From positions 4,279 through 68,278 of the forward strand of contig CAJUFQ010000020.1 in assembly GCA_910585625.1 (NCBI GenBank): a stretch of DNA of 64,000 nt, written 5' to 3'. Below are positions 60,619 through 64,000 of this stretch, in pieces. The notes below the pieces were generated by a model, which had not been told where the DNA came from, ran no database searches, and saw only the letters and a program-made list of their open reading frames with translations. The DNA is from an uncultured Lachnospiraceae bacterium (lineage in GTDB: Bacteria > Bacillota > Clostridia > Lachnospirales > Lachnospiraceae). Position numbers and translations under genes: made by a program. Positions within the stretch are counted from its first letter, which is position 1. Each line of letters starts with the position of its first letter.

Positions 60619-62271
60619 ATGCGTATGGATTATAAAAAGGTACAATTTTCAGGGTATAAGTCTTTTCGTAGGAATGATAAAAATATATTAGATGCGATTG
60701 GAAAAGTAAATGTGATTATCGGGAAAAATAATAGCGGAAAATCCAGTTTGTTGGATATAATTGAATTTTTGTACGATTCGAGCAGATATGCTGATTATGC
60801 CTCTTATATCCATACTTGTCATGTGAGCATTCCCATAAGCAGAGAAATGGTAAAAGATTGTTTTCGGTTTTATAGAAGTATTGGCAGTTATACAGAAAAC
60901 TCTTATTGGGATAAAGTTCAGGGGAACTGTGTTACGCTTGATTATATTGCCGGAGGGGGATATAAACAGCAGTCAAAGGTTATTTCAGATGATGAGATTC
61001 CAATTGTTTCGGGAATTGCAGCGTCTGTAGAGCAAGAGTTTCATAATCAGTTAAGTACGTTAGCCTTTCGGAGATTGTCAGCGGAACGGAATATTGTTCC
61101 GGAGACTGTTCATGCAATATACCTTTCCAATACAGGGGAGGGCGCAACAAATTTAATTCGTGAATATCTGAATAATTCAAATTTGGATGAGAAACTCATT
61201 GAAAAGAAACTTTTAGGAGAACTCAATAAAATCATGGCTCCGGAAGCAATTTTTTCAGAAATTCGAGTGCAGGAGATAAAAGATAAAGAGGGGATGTTTT
61301 GGGAAGTTTATTTGCAGGAAGAAGGACAAGAACGGGTTGCATTATCCAAATCTGGAAGTGGGTTAAAAACGATTATTTTAGTTCTTCTTAATCTTATAAT
61401 TATGCCTGAATTGAACGAATATGAGAACAGGAAAATCGTTTATGGATTTGAAGAATTAGAAAACAACTTACATCCGGCATTGCAAAGGAGACTTTTTGAT
61501 TACTTATATAACTATGCGATTTTGAAAGATACACGGATATTTATTACGACACATTCGCATGTTGCCATCAATGCCTTTTTTGGAAGAGATGATACGCGAA
61601 TATATCATGTGATAAAAGAAAATGGACGCGCGGAAATAAAGAAGATAGACACTTTTATTGATAAAGTTGAAATTTTGGATGATTTAGATGTGAAGGCTAG
61701 CGATATTTTACAGTCGAATGGAATTGTGTGGGTAGAGGGACCTTCCGATCGTATTTACATAAAACGATGGTTGGAGGTGTTTACAGAGAATGCTTTCATT
61801 GAGGGCAAGGATTATCAGTTTTTGTATTATGGCGGAAAAACGCTGGCAAATTATTCGTTGGAAGAAAACCCGCAGCTTATAAATATTCTCACTACGAACC
61901 ATAATGCTGCAATTATTATGGATAGTGATAAGAGAAACAGACAGTCTAAACTCAATGATACAAAGAAAAGGGTTATTGAGGAGTTTGACAAGTTGGGAAT
62001 GCTTTGCTGGGTAACAAAAGGGAAAGAAATAGAAAATTATATTTCATGTGACGCAATTTCAAAGGCTTTGGGTAAAACGTTAAAAAAACAGTGCGGGCAA
62101 TATCAGTTATTTCCTGATTACATAAAAATCTACTGCAAGAGTTTTTCAAATCAGAAAGTTGCATTTTCAAAAAAGGTCAGTCCATATATTGATGGTGATA
62201 ATGCAGAGATATTGGATATAAAGAAGCAAATAACAGCATTGTACAATGAAATGAGAAAATGGAATAAATAG
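60619..62271 (+). CDS. OLD-family-like ATPase with C-terminal TOPRIM nuclease domain
   Basis: About 550 residues; the start is uncertain (60619 or 60625; no strong ribosome binding site). Walker A is NVIIGKNNSGKSSLLDII (about residues 33-48), the ABC-like signature region LSKSGSGLKTIILVLLNLI and Walker B YGFEELENNLHP near the middle, then THSH. The C-terminal domain has the TOPRIM Glu in IVWVEGPSDRIYIKRWLE and the acidic pair IIMDSDKR, then KGKEIENYI. OLD proteins are ATP-regulated nucleases, many of them antiphage. It resembles GajA in layout, but no GajB-type helicase follows. It begins 45 bases after the restriction enzyme. Confidence 0.8.
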   Translation: MRMDYKKVQFSGYKSFRRNDKNILDAIGKVNVIIGKNNSGKSSLLDIIEFLYDSSRYADYASYIHTCHVSIPISREMVKDCFRFYRSIGSYTENSYWDKVQGNCVTLDYIAGGGYKQQSKVISDDEIPIVSGIAASVEQEFHNQLSTLAFRRLSAERNIVPETVHAIYLSNTGEGATNLIREYLNNSNLDEKLIEKKLLGELNKIMAPEAIFSEIRVQEIKDKEGMFWEVYLQEEGQERVALSKSGSGLKTIILVLLNLIIMPELNEYENRKIVYGFEELENNLHPALQRRLFDYLYNYAILKDTRIFITTHSHVAINAFFGRDDTRIYHVIKENGRAEIKKIDTFIDKVEILDDLDVKASDILQSNGIVWVEGPSDRIYIKRWLEVFTENAFIEGKDYQFLYYGGKTLANYSLEENPQLINILTTNHNAAIIMDSDKRNRQSKLNDTKKRVIEEFDKLGMLCWVTKGKEIENYISCDAISKALGKTLKKQCGQYQLFPDYIKIYCKSFSNQKVAFSKKVSPYIDGDNAEILDIKKQITALYNEMRKWNK

Positions 62272-62331
62272 TGATTGAAGCGAAGTGTCCGGTTTGTTGT
62301 GAATAAGATAGTTAGGCGGTGAATAAAAAAT

Positions 62332-63438
62332 ATGGGACAAAATGAATTTATAATAAGGAATCGTGTATATACGCAAGAGCAGATTGCAAATTTAACTTTT
62401 GAACAATGGGCTGTTTACAGAATGTCAAATATGCCCAAAAGATTATTTAAGTATTACAGAAATATTGTTGATGAGGAAACGAAAATAAATTATTCATTGG
62501 AGGCGTTAGAGAATAATACGGTTTATTTGCAAAGTCCTGATAATTTTGATGACGTGTACGATTGCTCTATCGTTTTTGATGAATATGAATTTTCTTTCGC
62601 AAGGTTAAAATATTATGCAGGACTTTGCAGATTTGATATAGAGGAAGATGATTATTGGAAATATATGTATTTATTATCCGTGAATATCTATAAAGAGGTA
62701 GCTAAGTTGCAGGTGCAGGGGAAACAGTTGGTAGATGCGCTAAAAACAGTGTTTCATGTATGTGAAGACGGAACAGGCATAGATATGACACATACTATGT
62801 TTGCGCTAAAAATGTGTAGTGCACTTTGCGAAAATAGTAACCGTGAAGATGCATGGCAGATTGCGTTTACAAATGCATTGACTTCAGAAGTGAATCATAT
62901 AAGGAGAATGTTAAGTGAAAGTTTTAGGGTGTCCTGTTTTTCTGAATCACCATATCTGAATCGTATGTGGGCATCGCAGTATGCGAATAATCATAAAGGA
63001 TTTTGTATAGAATATGAGGTTCCGGAATATACGAAAGAAAATGCGCAGCTTTTTCACAATTTGTTTCCGGTTATATATACGGATATTAGGACAAGTGTTT
63101 TGGAAGAATGTTTAAAATATATGGAAGATATAGAAGATGAACATTTGATTGAAAAAATATATAAGTATGGGGTCTTGACAAAAAGCGCAGATTGGAAAGA
63201 TCAGGAAGAGTGGCGACTTGTGAGCATGGGAAATATGCTGGCTGACAATTATAATTGTCCATTTTTTAAGATACGAAAAGTATATCTTGGAAATAGAATG
63301 CAAAAAGAAGAAAGACGAAAAGTGATTGAAATTTGTAAAAGAAAGGGCATTGAATATACAGGCATTATACATAGACAGGATACATATGGATTATCAGATT
63401 GTCTTGGTTTGTGCGATAAGTGTAGCAGAATAAAATGA
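62332..63438 (+). CDS. DUF2971-family protein
   Basis: 368 residues. MPKRLFKYYRNIVDEE, LEALENNTVYLQSPDNFDDVYDC, RVSCFSESPYLNRMWASQYANNHKGFCIEYEV and VYLGNRMQKEERRKVIEI match the DUF2971 family, found often in phage-defence regions of bacteria. Function is unknown. It follows the OLD-like gene by 60 bases in the same direction, so the two may act together. Base composition is rich in A+T like its neighbours. Confidence 0.75.
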   Translation: MGQNEFIIRNRVYTQEQIANLTFEQWAVYRMSNMPKRLFKYYRNIVDEETKINYSLEALENNTVYLQSPDNFDDVYDCSIVFDEYEFSFARLKYYAGLCRFDIEEDDYWKYMYLLSVNIYKEVAKLQVQGKQLVDALKTVFHVCEDGTGIDMTHTMFALKMCSALCENSNREDAWQIAFTNALTSEVNHIRRMLSESFRVSCFSESPYLNRMWASQYANNHKGFCIEYEVPEYTKENAQLFHNLFPVIYTDIRTSVLEECLKYMEDIEDEHLIEKIYKYGVLTKSADWKDQEEWRLVSMGNMLADNYNCPFFKIRKVYLGNRMQKEERRKVIEICKRKGIEYTGIIHRQDTYGLSDCLGLCDKCSRIK

Positions 63439-63510
63439 TTGTGATAAAAGTATAGGTAATATAAAATTTGTATAAATATATTGTTAAAGATGGAACAGAG
63501 AGGAAATCAA

Positions 63511-64000
63511 ATGATACATCCAGAAAAAGTGAGATCAGCAGCCAAGAAAAAAGAAGATGAGAATTTCAAATTTCGCAGTTATTTGAAAGGTCATGCCGAG
63601 GAAAAGGAATTGGATAGGCAGTTTTTGCGGTTACATAAGGAATTATTTGCAGACTACGATTGCAGCAAATGCAGAAACTGTTGCAAGATGTATAAAGGAA
63701 GCATCCTGGCGGAAGATATTGAAAGGGATGCAAAATATTTAGAAATCACTCCTGAACAGTTTATTGATACTTACTTGGAAAAAGAAGAGTATGGCATGAA
63801 CTATCAGACCAAGCATAAACCATGCGATTTTTTACAGGAAAATGGTAACTGTAAATTGGGCGATTGTAAGCCTGATAGTTGTAAAAAATATCCATATACC
63901 GACCAGCCAGAAAGATTATCAAGTTTGCTGAGTATATTAGATACGATAGAAATATGTCCGGTAGCTTTTGAAATATTTGAGAGGTTAAAGCAGGAGTATA
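63511..64000 (+). CDS. YkgJ-family cysteine cluster protein (partial at the window end)
   Basis: The frame opens at an ATG after GAGAGGAAATC and runs 163 codons to the window edge without a stop. DYDCSKCRNCCKMYKGSI and CDFLQENGNCKLGDCKPDSCKKYPYTDQP give the Cys-rich pattern (CxxCxxCC ... C ... C ... C-K-x-Y-P) of YkgJ proteins, thought to bind zinc or an iron-sulfur cluster. Function is unknown. The C-terminus is outside the window. Confidence 0.8.
   Translation, partial: MIHPEKVRSAAKKKEDENFKFRSYLKGHAEEKELDRQFLRLHKELFADYDCSKCRNCCKMYKGSILAEDIERDAKYLEITPEQFIDTYLEKEEYGMNYQTKHKPCDFLQENGNCKLGDCKPDSCKKYPYTDQPERLSSLLSILDTIEICPVAFEIFERLKQEY

Noticed and set aside
60619..63438. Gabija system
   Set aside because: The ATPase-TOPRIM protein resembles GajA, but the next gene is DUF2971, not a UvrD-type GajB helicase.

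Overview
The window looks like a chromosomal segment of a flagellated Clostridia member, most probably Lachnospiraceae. The basis is strong AGGAGG-type ribosome binding sites, frequent GTG/TTG starts, consensus sigma-A promoters with 17-base spacers, one SigD-type flagellar promoter, an L10 leader, the gene order rpmG-secE-nusG-rplKA-rplJL-rpoBC-rpsL-rpsG-fusA-tuf, and TnpV/tyrosine-integrase cargo. The assignment is inference from content; no 16S gene is present.

Region 1 (1-29338) is one long rightward run of about 25 genes for nucleotide-sugar synthesis and glycosyl transfer. After the tail of an oxidoreductase come an SGNH/citrate-lyase-ligase-like protein, several SDR sugar epimerases/dehydratases, a phase-variation candidate methyltransferase, a flavoprotein, a nucleotide-sugar dehydrogenase, a GDP-mannose branch (manC, manA, a ColD-like PLP dehydratase with His in place of the catalytic Lys, and a GDP-fucose/colitose-synthase-like SDR), then glycosyltransferases, and a second sugar branch (FdtA-like isomerase, C-methyltransferase, two SDRs, FdtB-like aminotransferase). 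It ends with three more glycosyltransferases, one with a TPR-like tail. No flippase, polymerase or sugar ABC transporter is seen. The run leads directly to a flagellin gene (29523-30296), which faces a convergent FliD-like gene (30520-31818, minus). The simplest reading is a flagellar glycosylation island, with capsule or wall glycan as the alternative.

Region 2 (31980-53840) is the transcription/translation core: rpmG, secE, nusG, rplK, rplA, L10 leader, rplJ, rplL, then rpoB, rpoC, rpsL, rpsG, fusA, tuf, with recognisable promoters and terminators. Accessory genes interrupt the usual order. A broken DUF268 gene and an ECF sigma/anti-sigma pair lie between rplL and rpoB. A membrane acyltransferase and a hemerythrin/CheX-like/receiver protein lie between rpoC and rpsL.

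Region 3 (53870-64000) is accessory DNA placed directly after tuf, where many Firmicutes carry the S10 operon. It contains an unknown zinc-motif protein, an excisionase-like HTH protein, a tyrosine integrase, TnpV, a 28-bp perfect inverted repeat, and then a likely defence group: an MmeI-like single-chain restriction-modification enzyme, an OLD-type ATPase/TOPRIM protein and a DUF2971 protein. The window ends inside a YkgJ-type cysteine-cluster protein.
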